From: Entoloma clypeatum
Lineage: Eukaryota; Basidiomycota; Agaricomycetes; Agaricales; Entolomataceae
Assembly (NCBI GenBank): GCA_963565915.1
Contig: OY751496.1
Location: 372,001 to 436,000, forward strand
Direction: 5' to 3'
Length of the DNA stretch: 64,000 bases
A program made the position numbers and the translations under genes. Shown in pieces: positions 63,611 through 64,000 of this stretch; within the stretch, counting starts at the first letter, position 1; every line of letters begins with the position of its first letter. The notes beneath the pieces are model-generated. The model did not search any database. It was not told the origin of the DNA and saw only the letters and a program-made list of their open reading frames with translations.

Positions 63611-63955
63611 TTAATCGGACCCTTCAGGAAAATCCTTCTCGTTGGCTTCTAAGATTGTGGTTTCATCATTCTCGGCATCTTCCTCGGACACCTTCCTAAC
63701 CCTTCCGGAGTTCTTCTTTGGCTTGCGGCAGTTGCGCGCGATATGGCCTTCTTGGTCACAGTTGAAACACTTGCGACCATCTTTCTTCTTTGGAGCGCTA
63801 CAGTCTTTAGCCAGATGACCGAAGCGTTGACAGTTGTAGCAACGGGCTACTCCTGCTTTGTCGATCTCCATGGCCTTGCCCTGACCACCATAAGTGGTAC
63901 CCGATCCGGTGCGCATGTCGCCGCCACCTCGGATGACCAGTGCGTGTCCTTCCAT
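63611..63955 (-). CDS. gypsy 2 Gag C-terminal part
   Basis: Two zinc knuckles, CYNCQRFGHLAKDC and CFNCDQEGHIARNC, separated by a basic linker, then an acidic tail to the stop at 63611. The frame may extend past the right edge, so this is a partial Gag; most of the capsid domain lies outside. Confidence 0.8.
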   Translation of the reverse strand: MEGHALVIRGGGDMRTGSGTTYGGQGKAMEIDKAGVARCYNCQRFGHLAKDCSAPKKKDGRKCFNCDQEGHIARNCRKPKKNSGRVRKVSEEDAENDETTILEANEKDFPEGSD

Positions 63956-64000
63956 CTGTCGTCCCTTGTTTCAGATCTCCTTTGCGTAATCGGTGTACGT

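Larger units (their letters stand above)
59051..64000 (-). mobile_element. Ty3/gypsy (chromovirus) element 2, decayed, running off the right edge
   Basis: The 3' LTR is 59051-59536. A GAGGAGGGGAACA purine tract lies just upstream of it. Then, reading right to left on the minus strand: Gag end with two zinc knuckles, protease, reverse transcriptase, RNase H remnant, integrase, chromodomain, and an extra small ORF. At least two stops, a frameshift and a deletion disable Pol. The 5' LTR is beyond the window. Confidence 0.88.

Overview
The window is a repeat-rich stretch of a filamentous basidiomycete genome, most likely an agaricomycete mushroom or wood/litter fungus. This rests on genes cut by many 45-90 bp introns with GTRNGT...YAG borders, on a fungal bestrophin-like channel, on an Agaricomycete-type kinase and a ubiquitin-like/RING protein, and on Ty1/copia, Ty3/gypsy (chromodomain) and hAT elements. 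No species is named. All functional calls come from motifs read by eye; no database search was run.

Host genes, left to right: a 13-exon bestrophin-family anion channel (1471-3974, +); a small secreted cysteine protein (13947-14237, -); an 8-exon glycyl-tRNA synthetase (15470-17920, +) with two in-frame starts, the upstream one adding a mitochondrial-type presequence; two tandem copies of a multi-pass membrane protein (19579-21748 and 24812-27270, +) that differ mainly in the number of 37-residue Pro/Thr/Glu repeats; a ubiquitin-like/RING gene (about 30.4-41.6 kb, +) split in two by a transposon; and a 5-exon protein-kinase-domain gene (41756-44174, -).

Mobile DNA makes up well over half of the window. 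At 4.9-13.3 kb a non-autonomous DNA element with ~715 bp terminal inverted repeats holds a solo copia LTR, which itself holds a full-length, apparently intact copia element of the same family. Each of the three layers has its own target duplication (ATGGAC, CTGAC, GAACG). At 32.1-40.6 kb an 8.5 kb hAT transposon, flanked by the 8-bp duplication GACACCAT, interrupts the ubiquitin-like domain; it carries a multi-exon transposase, a tRNA-like sequence, a small MITE and a non-autonomous LTR element.

From 44.3 to 58.3 kb lies a composite bounded by a 269-bp inverted repeat. Inside are a decayed copia fragment on the minus strand, a gypsy element on the minus strand with a solo LTR inserted in its integrase, a full-length-frame but nonsense-riddled second copy of the intact copia family, and a fold-back MITE. 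The window ends in a second decayed gypsy element (59.05 kb to past the right edge), which carries an extra small coiled-coil ORF between pol and its 3' LTR.

The genes do not form an obvious pathway. The clearest biological stories are the dual-start GlyRS, the repeat-expanding membrane-protein pair, and the layered record of transposon insertion that can be dated relatively from nested target duplications.
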